In this document: positions 1 to 7,424 of the stretch, in pieces | Layout of the letters: each line of letters starts with the position of its first letter | Numbering within the stretch: the stretch's first letter is position 1 | Origin: Paenarthrobacter ureafaciens | Lineage (GTDB): Bacteria; Actinomycetota; Actinomycetes; Actinomycetales; Micrococcaceae | Reading direction: 5' to 3' | Length of the DNA stretch: 64,000 bases | NCBI RefSeq assembly: GCF_004028095.1 | Contig: NZ_SBHM01000007.1 | Location: 2,666,001 to 2,730,000, forward strand | Made by a program: the position numbers and the translations under genes | The notes under the pieces: model-generated | What the model saw: the letters and a program-made list of their open reading frames with translations, nothing else | Told to the model about the DNA's origin: nothing | Databases searched by the model: none

Positions 1-1482
1 GATGTCAGTGATGACGCGGGCCCCGGTCGCGTCCAGGATCTGCAACTGGGACATCCGGAGGATGACGACGTCGACGTTCCGGATGTCGGTGACGCGTTCG
101 AGCACGCGTTCGGCGGCGCCGAAAAACAAGGCACCGTCAAGGCGGAACAGTGCAATGTGTTCATCGCCGTCCATGATAGGGCCGGGGATTTCTTCCCGGT
201 GGACACCGGAGGAGCGCACCAGGGAACGCAAGGCGAAGAAGGCGGCAACGACGATGCCGATTTCCACAGCCTCGATCAGGTCGAACGAGACCGTGATGAC
301 GGCGGTGACGAAGAAGACGATCGTGTCAGCCCGCGTGGAGCCGATCACCGCCCGCAGCGTCGGCAGCGAGACCATCCGGGCCGCCGTCACCATGAGGACC
401 CCGGCCAACGCTGCCAAGGGGATGCGGGACACCACGCTGGTTGCCAGGTACACGACGGCCAACAGCACCAGGGCGTGGGTAATGGCTGCCGCCCTGGTCC
501 GGCCTCCGGAACGGATATTCACGGCGGTCCGCGCGATGGCACCGGTGGCAGGCATGCCGCCAAAGAACCCGGACGCGATCGAGGCCAGGCCTTGGCCGAA
601 CAATTCCCGGTCGGCATCGTAGGCGCCGGTATCGGAGATCGAGGACGCGACCCTCGCCGAGAGCAAGGATTCGATGGCCGCAAGCGCAGCGATGGTTGCC
701 GCCGGACCAACCAAGGCGGACAGGATCTCCATGTTCAGCACGGGAAGCGCCGGGGCCGGCAAGCTGGTGGGCAGTGCGCCAATCCTGGCCACCGGAAGCG
801 CGAAAACCTCGGCAATAACGCTGGCAAGCACGATCGCCACCAAGGACCCGGGCAAGCGGGGATGGATTTTCGGGGCCAGCACCATGACTGCCGCCACTAC
901 GGCCACGATCCCCAGGGACGCGCCGGTCGAAACCCATCCGGCTCCGGCGGCGTTCACGGCACCTGCCGCGTGCACTGCGGCCAGCACGGCATTGGTGGAG
1001 TCCCCTCCGTCAGTTGCCAGGGCAGCAGGGACTTGCTGGAGGAAGATAATGGCCGCAATGCCCACCGTGAAGCCCTCGATCACGGGCCAGGGAAGGAACG
1101 TCACCACGCGGCCCAGTTTCAACGCCCCTGCAGCCAGGACAATCAATCCGGCCAGCACTGAAACGGCGGCCAGGGCGCCCAGTCCGTGGGCGGCTATCAC
1201 CGGGGCGAGGACAACAACCATCGCCCCGGTGGGGCCCGAAACCTGGACATGCGAACCGCCAAACACCGCCGCTACCAGGCCGGCAACCACTGCCGTAATC
1301 AAACCACTGGCCGCTCCGGCGCCTGAACTGACGCCGAAGGCCAACGCCAACGGCAATGCCACGATTCCTACTGTCAGGCCGGCCACAAGGTCAGAACGCC
1401 AGGACGCACGCAGCCCGGAATAATCGCCCCGGCCCGGCAATAACGCCCGGGCGGCAGCCAAGCCGGCGTGGACGGTTTTCAC
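1..1482 (-). CDS. SulP family anion permease (3' end outside window)
   Basis: Translating the minus strand from a GTG at 1482 gives an open frame of 494 codons that runs off the left edge. The N-terminus is a short basic stretch, followed by a series of Gly/Ala/Val-rich hydrophobic segments, including SGPTGAMVVVLAP, which is characteristic of the SulP core. The last visible residues (VVILRMSQLQILDATGARV) are the core of a C-terminal STAS domain, so only the end of STAS is missing. SulP proteins carry sulfate, bicarbonate or other anions by proton or sodium coupling; the substrate cannot be read from sequence. The start overlaps the stop of the arsR-family gene by 4 bp (GTGA), so the two genes are an operon under the 1876-1901 palindrome. 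Confidence 0.85.
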   Translation of the reverse strand, partial: MKTVHAGLAAARALLPGRGDYSGLRASWRSDLVAGLTVGIVALPLALAFGVSSGAGAASGLITAVVAGLVAAVFGGSHVQVSGPTGAMVVVLAPVIAAHGLGALAAVSVLAGLIVLAAGALKLGRVVTFLPWPVIEGFTVGIAAIIFLQQVPAALATDGGDSTNAVLAAVHAAGAVNAAGAGWVSTGASLGIVAVVAAVMVLAPKIHPRLPGSLVAIVLASVIAEVFALPVARIGALPTSLPAPALPVLNMEILSALVGPAATIAALAAIESLLSARVASSISDTGAYDADRELFGQGLASIASGFFGGMPATGAIARTAVNIRSGGRTRAAAITHALVLLAVVYLATSVVSRIPLAALAGVLMVTAARMVSLPTLRAVIGSTRADTIVFFVTAVITVSFDLIEAVEIGIVVAAFFALRSLVRSSGVHREEIPGPIMDGDEHIALFRLDGALFFGAAERVLERVTDIRNVDVVILRMSQLQILDATGARVITDI

Positions 1483-1856
1483 GGCGTGCCGCCCGGAAAT
1501 GCCTCTGCAGCATCGGAGGATTCCAGGTTGTCCCGCGTGGTGCGCAGGATCTCTCCGAGCAAGGATCTGGCCACCGTCAACAACTCGGCCACCTGCGGGT
1601 AGGCCAGGGAGTAGAACATCTGCAAAGCGCGCCGTTCGGACACCACCAGCTGATACCGCCGCAAGACCGAGAGGTGCTGCGACAAATGGGAGGCCTCCAG
1701 GCCGGTGGCGGACAACAGGTCCGTTACGGATACCTCGGGCGCTTCGGCCAGCAATTCAAGGACCCGGATGCGCACCGGGTGCGCCAAGCCCTTGAACAAG
1801 TTGGCTTTGACCTCATACAGCGGTGCCCGGGCATCCGAATAGGCCACGAGGCTCAT
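1479..1856 (-). CDS. ArsR/SmtB family winged-helix repressor
   Basis: This gene encodes about 125 residues from the ATG at 1856; a TTG at 1862 and a GTG at 1847 are also possible, and the GTG has the best-spaced GGAG. The core has the ArsR pattern: LAHPVRIRVLELL in helix 2, then the recognition region TGLEASHLSQHLSVLRRYQLV and the wing. No CVC metal-binding motif is present in helix alpha-3, so sensing of arsenic in the classic way is unlikely; thiol, sulfide or another signal is possible. It is translationally coupled to the SulP transporter and lies directly behind a perfect 26-bp palindrome. This suggests an autoregulated repressor-transporter pair. Confidence 0.88.
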   Translation of the reverse strand: MSLVAYSDARAPLYEVKANLFKGLAHPVRIRVLELLAEAPEVSVTDLLSATGLEASHLSQHLSVLRRYQLVVSERRALQMFYSLAYPQVAELLTVARSLLGEILRTTRDNLESSDAAEAFPGGTP

Positions 1857-1875
1857 CTCCAATACACGCTGATTG

Positions 1876-1901
1876 ACTAATTGATGAATTCATCAATTAG
1901 T
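1876..1901. promoter_or_regulatory. 26-bp perfect palindrome, candidate ArsR operator
   Basis: Positions 1876-1901 read identically on both strands, with half-site ACTAATTGATGAA. It is AT-rich in a GC-rich background and lies about 20 bp upstream of the arsR-family start. ArsR proteins bind such ATTGA-type inverted repeats overlapping their own promoter. Assignment to this repressor is inferred from position. Confidence 0.7.
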
Positions 1902-1945
1902 GTACCAAGCGTACGCGGGGACGGGTAGAAGGATGAGCCCGGAAC

Positions 1946-3097
1946 CTAGGCGCGCAGCCGGTACCCGCGCTTCACGACCGTTTCAACGAGCTTGGGGTCC
2001 GGAAGGGACGAACGCAGCCGGCTCACTGTCATGTCCAGCGCGTGGACGGAACCACGGAGGTCCAGGAGGTCCGATAACGCCTCACGCGAGAGCACGGCCC
2101 CGCCGGCACCCAGAAGGGCGCGGAGCAGCAAGAGCGGGGCGGGGGCAAGCTCCACCACTTCGCCGTTGATGCGCAGGCAGCGGCCCCGCAGCTCGATCGT
2201 GGCACTCTTCGTTTCCAGGCGGCGGACGTGGTTCAGGGACAGATGCTCGGTCACCAACCGGATCAAGGCACCCATGCGGTAGCGGTCCGGGATCAGGGGC
2301 GACAGTCCGGCGTCGACGAGCGGCTGGGCGGTCACGGGACCCACTGCCGCCACGGTTACCGGTCCCTTCAGGGCCTCGATCAGTTGGCGGTACAGGCCCA
2401 TCTCGTGGGCCGTGCTCCACATCGCATCCACCGCAGGGGCGCTGGTGAAGGTGAGGACGTCAAGGTTCCCGCCCACCACGGCCTCGATCAGGCGCGGCAG
2501 CTTGTCCTCGCCGTCGGGCTTGACCCACCGGTACGGGGTGACGGTGAGGACCGTGGCGCCGGACATGCGCAGCCGCTCCAGCTGCCGCACATCCGTGTAG
2601 CCGTGCAGCTGCACCGCCACGGTCTTGCCGCGGACACCCTCGGCCAGGAGCATGTCCACCAGCGTTGCGGTGGTTTCGTCACTGCTGATTCCGACGTCGG
2701 CAAGACCGGCCGCGCGGACGGCGCCGCGGGCTTTCGGTCCCCGGACGAACATCCGGCACGCCGCAAGGGTTTCCAGGAGCTGCTCGCCGATGCCGAACGA
2801 GTCAGCGGCCTCGCACCAGCGGCGCATGCCGTACGCGGTGGTCGCGATGCAGATGTCCGGCCGCGCTTCGATGATGGTGCGCGTATCCTCGATGAGCACC
2901 AGGTCTTCCTGGACGGGGGCTATCTTCAACGCCGGGGCGTGGAGCACGCTGGCGCCGCGGCGTTCCAAGGCTTCGATGAGGTCCCGTGAGCGGCGGTGCG
3001 AGGTGACGCCGATGCGAAACCCGTCCAGGGGCGAATCCGTAGCCTCGGACGGTTCTGCCGACGGGGTCACGGAATCGAGGGCGTGTGCAACAGTCAT
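1946..3097 (-). CDS. nnaR: NnaR-like nitrate/nitrite assimilation regulator (HemD domain plus OmpR-type wHTH)
   Basis: The product is 383 residues from the ATG at 3097, chosen over a TTG at 3118 because GAAGG lies 7 nt upstream of the ATG. Residues about 26-275 form a uroporphyrinogen-III synthase (HemD) fold and residues about 290-383 an OmpR/PhoB C-terminal winged helix ending VETVVKRGYRLRA. This fusion matches the orphan regulator NnaR described in Mycobacterium smegmatis, which activates nitrate/nitrite assimilation genes together with GlnR. The gene sits 10 nt behind cobA in the nirB operon, which fits that role. It might retain HemD activity, but the regulator reading is more likely given the DNA-binding domain and context. 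Confidence 0.82.
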   Translation of the reverse strand: MTVAHALDSVTPSAEPSEATDSPLDGFRIGVTSHRRSRDLIEALERRGASVLHAPALKIAPVQEDLVLIEDTRTIIEARPDICIATTAYGMRRWCEAADSFGIGEQLLETLAACRMFVRGPKARGAVRAAGLADVGISSDETTATLVDMLLAEGVRGKTVAVQLHGYTDVRQLERLRMSGATVLTVTPYRWVKPDGEDKLPRLIEAVVGGNLDVLTFTSAPAVDAMWSTAHEMGLYRQLIEALKGPVTVAAVGPVTAQPLVDAGLSPLIPDRYRMGALIRLVTEHLSLNHVRRLETKSATIELRGRCLRINGEVVELAPAPLLLLRALLGAGGAVLSREALSDLLDLRGSVHALDMTVSRLRSSLPDPKLVETVVKRGYRLRA

Positions 3098-3107
3098 GGA
3101 ATTACCT

Positions 3108-4142
3108 TCAGGCTTCAAGGAGCGAAGCCGCCAGGCGGCTCAGTTCAGCGGACGCATCGGCATGGCTACGGTTGGCCTCGGCAACCCTGACTACCTCGCC
3201 GATGACCAGCACGGCCGGGTTGCTGCAGCCCGTAGCTGCCGTTTCGATGGTACCCAGATCAGCGATGGTGGTGCGCTGTCCGGGGCGGTACCCGCGCTCC
3301 ACAACGGCCATGGGCATGTCCGGTTCCATGCCGGCACGGCGAAGGCCTGCCGCGAGCTGGGGCAGGGTGCCGATCCCCATGAGGACCACAATGGTGCCGC
3401 CCAGCCCGGCCAGGTGCAGGTGCTCCTTCTCGGTGAGCGGCGCATGGCCGGAGACGACGGTGAACATGTGGCTTACTTCCCTGTGGGTCACCGGAATTCC
3501 GGCGGCCGCGGGGACGGAGATGGCGCTGGTGACACCGGAAATCACCCGCACCGGAACGCCCGCGGCAACGCATGCGGCCACTTCTTCCCCGCCACGGCCG
3601 AACACGTACGGGTCGCCGCCCTTGAGCCGGACCACGTTCCGGCCCAGCAGGGCCGCTTCCACCATAAGCTTCTCGATGTCACGCTGCGTCACCTTGTGGT
3701 GCCCGGGCTGCTTTCCAACGTCCACCAACTCGGCAGAGGTCAAAGCGGCCAGTTCCTGGTAAGGGGCCAGCCGGTCGTAGAACACGACGTCGGCATCGCG
3801 CAGGGCGGCGACGGCGCCCACGGTCAACAAATCCAGCGCGCCGGGTCCGCCGCCGACCAGGGTGACGTGGCCCTCCGGACCGGCGGCCGGTTCGTGTGCC
3901 ACCGGGATGCCGGCCTCGCGGCAGCGTTCCAGCAGCGGAAGCCAGCCGTCGTCGCCGTCGTCCACTGCTGCCACCAGGAACGGACGCTCGGGGAGGGGAC
4001 CGTCGGATGCCGTGCCGGCCGGAGCGCTGAGCCGGTACACGGTGGCACCTGCCTGCTCGTAGCGGCGCACTGCCTGGCGGGCGGTCACGTCCGAGCCGGT
4101 GACCAGGACGTCCCGGCCGGTGAGGTCGATGGTGAGCTGCAT
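3108..4142 (-). CDS. cobA: uroporphyrinogen-III C-methyltransferase (siroheme synthesis)
   Basis: This 344-residue protein has a SUMT domain from about residue 91 (GHVTLVGGGPGALDLLTV), with LKGGDPYVFGRGGEE and the GVTSAISVPAAAGIPVTHR segment typical of SAM-dependent uroporphyrinogen-III methyltransferases. It makes precorrin-2, the precursor of siroheme, the cofactor of NirB. Residues 1-89 look like a worn CysG-type dehydrogenase N-terminus (VLVTGSDVTARQAVRRYEQAGA) that is too short for a full precorrin-2 dehydrogenase/ferrochelatase. Those later steps must therefore be supplied elsewhere. The gene lies 9 nt downstream of nirB in the same operon. Confidence 0.9.
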   Translation of the reverse strand: MQLTIDLTGRDVLVTGSDVTARQAVRRYEQAGATVYRLSAPAGTASDGPLPERPFLVAAVDDGDDGWLPLLERCREAGIPVAHEPAAGPEGHVTLVGGGPGALDLLTVGAVAALRDADVVFYDRLAPYQELAALTSAELVDVGKQPGHHKVTQRDIEKLMVEAALLGRNVVRLKGGDPYVFGRGGEEVAACVAAGVPVRVISGVTSAISVPAAAGIPVTHREVSHMFTVVSGHAPLTEKEHLHLAGLGGTIVVLMGIGTLPQLAAGLRRAGMEPDMPMAVVERGYRPGQRTTIADLGTIETAATGCSNPAVLVIGEVVRVAEANRSHADASAELSRLAASLLEA

Positions 4143-4151
4143 GGAATTCCC

Positions 4152-6779
4152 CTAGTTCTCTGCGCCGGCAGTGCTGCGGACCGGGATGGTGGAGGCGATG
4201 AGTACGGCGCCCTTTTCCTCGTGGGTTGCCGGACGGATCTGGCCGCGCTCGGGAACGAACGCGATGGAGTCGTCCTTCTGGTTGGGGGCGTTGACGAAGG
4301 AACGGAAACGGCGGAGGCGCTCCGGATCCTTCAGGGTCTCGGCCCATTCGTCCTCGTAGGTGTCGATGTGCTTGGCCATGGCTGCCTCAAGCTCCGCGGC
4401 GATGCCAAGGGAATCGTGAACCACCACGTCTTCAACGTGCTTCAGCCCGCCGTCGAGCTCTTCCTGCCACCGGGCGGTGCGCTGGAGGCGGTCCGCAGTG
4501 CGGATGTAGTACATGAGGTAGCGGTCGATGTACTTGATGAGTGTGTCGTCGTCCAGGTCCTTGGCCAGCAACTGGGCGTGGGCAGGGGTGGCACCGCCGT
4601 TGCCGCCCACATACAGGTTCCAGCCGTCGGCGGTGGCGATCACGCCAACGTCCTTGCCCCGGGCCTCGGCGCATTCGCGGGCGCAGCCGGAGACGCCCAT
4701 CTTCAGCTTGTGCGGGCTCCGGAGGCCGCGGTAACGCAGTTCCAGCGCGATGGCCATCTGCACGGAGTCCTGCACGCCGAAGCGGCACCAGGTGGAACCG
4801 ACGCAGGACTTCACCGTGCGCAGGCTCTTGCCGTACGCCTGGCCGGACTCGAAGCCGGCGTCCACCAGTTCCTTCCAGATATCGGGAAGCTGCTCCAGGC
4901 GTGCACCGAACATGTCGATGCGCTGTCCGCCGGTGATCTTCGTGTACAGGCCGTACTTCTCGGCAACAGCAGCGATGACGCCGAGGCCCTTGGGGGTGAT
5001 CTCGCCGCCGGCGATGCGCGGAACCACCGAGTACGTGCCGTCCTTCTGCATGTTGGCCAAGGCCCGGTCATTGGTGTCCTGCAGAGTGCCGCGGCCGGCA
5101 TCGAGCACGTAGGCGGAGTGCTGGCTGGCCAGGATGGAAGCGATGGTCGGCTTGCAGATATCGCAGCCTTCACCCGTGCCGTACTTGGCCATGATGTCCT
5201 CGAAGGAGGTCAGCTCCAGGACACGGATGGTTTCGAACAGTTCCTGGCGGGAAAGGCTGATGTGCTCACACAAGGCCTTGGAGACCTCAATGCCGGACTT
5301 CTTCAGTTCACCTTCCAGGAGTTTCTTGAGCATCGGCACGCAGGAACCGCACTGGGTACCGGCGCGGGTGCAGCCCTTCAAGCCGCCCAGTTCCTGGACG
5401 GGGGCATTCCCTTCGCAGCTGCCGCAGCCATTGATGGCGTCACGGATGGAACCTGCGGCCACGTTGTTGCAGGAGCACAGGATCGCATCATCCGGCAGCT
5501 CGGTCTCGGGAGCTTCGCCGCCGCCGGCTGCGCTCAAGTAGGCGCCGGGCTCGGCGGGCAGTTCCCGGCCGAGCAAGGGGCGCAGGCTCATGTACGGGGA
5601 GGCGTCGCCCACGAAGATGCCGCCCAGGAGGGTCTTGGCATCATCGGTGGTCACGATCTTCTGGTAGACGCCGCGGGCGGGATCGGCGTAGACGATTTCC
5701 AAGGCATGCTCGGTCTTGGCGAAGGCATCACCGAAGCTGGCCACATCCACGCCGGAGAGCTTGAGCTTGGTGGCCGTGTCGAAGCCCGGGAACGTTGCCT
5801 CGCCGCCGTGCAGCCGGTCAGCCACGATCTCCGCCATGGTGTTGGCCGGGGCTACCAGGCCAAGGCACATGCCGCCGAAGTTCGCTACCTCGCCGATGGC
5901 CCAGATGTTGTCCACTTCGGTGGCGCAGAAGTCGTTGATGACCACGCCGCCGCGCTGGCCCAGGCTGAAGAGCTGCTCTTCGCCTTCGGCTGCGCGGAAA
6001 AGGTCGTCGCGGGGCTTCACGCCGATTGCCACGATTACCAGGTCGGCAGGGATGGTGCGGCCGTCCGCCATCAGCACCCCGGTGACCTGGCCGTCGTCGT
6101 CGGTCAGTACCTCGGACGGGAACACGCCGCCGTGGACTTCAAAGCCCTTGGCCTCGATCAACCTGCCGAGGGCCTGGCCGGCGCCTTCGTCCAGCTGGGT
6201 GTTCATGAGCCAGGGGGAACCGTTGATGACGATCGGGTTGGCGCCCAGCTGCTCGGTGCCGGCAGCGGATTCCAGTCCCAACAGGCCGCCGCCGATCGTC
6301 ACGGCGTTGACCCTGCGGCCGAGCTTGACGCCCAGGTCCGCGATGGCCTTGTTGATGGCCCAGACGTCCTCGAGGGTGCGGTAAACGTGGGTGTGCTCAG
6401 CGCCGGGGATGGGGAGCCGCGCTGCGTCCGAGCCGGAAGCGACCACCAGTTCGTCGTATTCGTATTTGTTGCCCGATGCGGTAAGGACGCTCTTGGCTTC
6501 AGCGTCGATCTTGACGGCGCGCTCGCCGGTCTTGAGCGTCAGGGCCGGGTGGTCCCACATGGACGCCTCGCCCAAGGTAAGGTCCACGCCGGTCTCGGTC
6601 AGTGCCTTGCTCAACGCCACGCGGTCGTAGGGGAGGTGGGCTTCCTCGGTGAGGACGGTAACCTGCCAGCCTTCGAGACCGCGGTTGTACATGGCATCGG
6701 CAAAGCGGTGGGCTGCAGGGCCGCCTCCGACAACGACGATGCGGCGCGGGTTCTCTGTGCTTGAAGTGTGTCCGGTCAC
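4152..6779 (-). CDS. nirB: assimilatory NAD(P)H nitrite reductase, large subunit
   Basis: An 875-residue cytoplasmic enzyme that reduces nitrite to ammonium. Domains in order are an FAD/NAD(P)H pyridine nucleotide oxidoreductase (about 12-300, RIVVVGGGPAAHRFADAM), a [2Fe-2S] BFD-like segment around 431-490 (CSCNN and CGSC patterns), a ferredoxin-like half domain, and the siroheme/[4Fe-4S] domain. The last holds SCVGSTWC near 657-664 and GCARECAE near 698-704, which provide the four cluster cysteines. Length and order match NirB. It is first in the operon nirB-cobA-nnaR. A GlnR-type box lies 68-105 bp upstream of the start, so induction under nitrogen limitation is expected. The small subunit gene nirD is divergent rather than downstream. 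Confidence 0.95.
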   Translation of the reverse strand: MTGHTSSTENPRRIVVVGGGPAAHRFADAMYNRGLEGWQVTVLTEEAHLPYDRVALSKALTETGVDLTLGEASMWDHPALTLKTGERAVKIDAEAKSVLTASGNKYEYDELVVASGSDAARLPIPGAEHTHVYRTLEDVWAINKAIADLGVKLGRRVNAVTIGGGLLGLESAAGTEQLGANPIVINGSPWLMNTQLDEGAGQALGRLIEAKGFEVHGGVFPSEVLTDDDGQVTGVLMADGRTIPADLVIVAIGVKPRDDLFRAAEGEEQLFSLGQRGGVVINDFCATEVDNIWAIGEVANFGGMCLGLVAPANTMAEIVADRLHGGEATFPGFDTATKLKLSGVDVASFGDAFAKTEHALEIVYADPARGVYQKIVTTDDAKTLLGGIFVGDASPYMSLRPLLGRELPAEPGAYLSAAGGGEAPETELPDDAILCSCNNVAAGSIRDAINGCGSCEGNAPVQELGGLKGCTRAGTQCGSCVPMLKKLLEGELKKSGIEVSKALCEHISLSRQELFETIRVLELTSFEDIMAKYGTGEGCDICKPTIASILASQHSAYVLDAGRGTLQDTNDRALANMQKDGTYSVVPRIAGGEITPKGLGVIAAVAEKYGLYTKITGGQRIDMFGARLEQLPDIWKELVDAGFESGQAYGKSLRTVKSCVGSTWCRFGVQDSVQMAIALELRYRGLRSPHKLKMGVSGCARECAEARGKDVGVIATADGWNLYVGGNGGATPAHAQLLAKDLDDDTLIKYIDRYLMYYIRTADRLQRTARWQEELDGGLKHVEDVVVHDSLGIAAELEAAMAKHIDTYEDEWAETLKDPERLRRFRSFVNAPNQKDDSIAFVPERGQIRPATHEEKGAVLIASTIPVRSTAGAEN

Positions 6780-6846
6780 TGGTGGGCCTTTCGCAAATGT
6801 CGCAGACGGATCTCCGCAACTTGTGAATTCAGCCTAGGGACGGGCA

Positions 6847-6884
6847 GTTTCACTTCAGTTTCCCTTTTGTTTCGTGATCTTAAC
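6847..6884 (-). promoter_or_regulatory. GlnR-type box, four half-sites, upstream of nirB
   Basis: Reading the minus strand from 6884 to 6847 gives GTTAA-N6-GAAAC-N6-GAAAC-N6-GAAAC. The four 5-bp half-sites repeat every 11 bp, matching the actinobacterial GlnR consensus (gTnAc-N6-GaAAc, repeated). It lies in the 282-bp nirB-nirD intergenic region (6780-7061) and could serve both genes. Nothing else in that region was recognised with confidence. Confidence 0.72.
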
Positions 6885-7061
6885 TTCTGCATCACGAACG
6901 CATTTCGCAGGGTGTGAGGTCTCTTTTACCCATCGGACACAATGCGGGACTCCAGCTGAAACAGTGGCGTCCTAGCTTTGGAGAGTGGCCGCAGGCGTGG
7001 CCCGGTCCGGGGGAGTGACGGTGGAAAGTGCCAGCACCCGGACACTGTGAGAGGGGTTGAC

Positions 7062-7424
7062 ATGACCGTAATTCTTGACCGTGCAGAGGACCTGGCCACC
7101 ACCGGCACATGGCACCGCGTGTGCCCGCTGGATGAGCTTGAGCCGGCGTGGGGCGAGGCAGCACTGATCGACGGCCGCCAGGTAGCGCTGTTCCGTACGG
7201 CGCCCGGTGAGGTCTACGCCGTCGTGCAGCAGGACCCCGCCACGTTCGCCAACGTCATGGCACGCGGCATCATCGGTTCCCGGGGCAGCCGGCCCACCAT
7301 TGCCTCGCCGCTGCACAAGGAGGTCTACGACCTCGAAACCGGCGAGTGCTTCACCAACCCGGAACTGAAACTGGCAACCTTCGCCACGCGCGTCGTTGAC
7401 GGTCACATCGAGGTTGAACTCTAG
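7062..7424 (+). CDS. nirD: nitrite reductase small subunit
   Basis: The product is 120 residues from the ATG at 7062, which has GAGAGGGG about 6 nt upstream; longer in-frame starts lack support. It has the Rieske-like fold of NirD (DGRQVALFRTAPGEVYAVVQQDPATFANVMARGIIGSR, then the PLHKEVYDLETGEC strand). The Rieske Cys/His ligands are absent, which is normal for NirD. It partners with NirB, from which it is divergently transcribed. Its stop overlaps the stop of the convergent phosphohexomutase gene by 4 bp. Confidence 0.92.
   Translation: MTVILDRAEDLATTGTWHRVCPLDELEPAWGEAALIDGRQVALFRTAPGEVYAVVQQDPATFANVMARGIIGSRGSRPTIASPLHKEVYDLETGECFTNPELKLATFATRVVDGHIEVEL

Noticed and set aside
2625..6764. 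1379-codon open frame on the + strand across cobA and nirB
   Set aside because: It is antisense to two clear enzymes, has low-complexity Gly/Val/His-rich translation and matches no family. Long antisense frames are a by-product of GC-rich codon use.
7062..7424. NirD as a broken Rieske protein because Cys/His ligands are absent
   Set aside because: Lack of the cluster ligands is normal for the NirD family.
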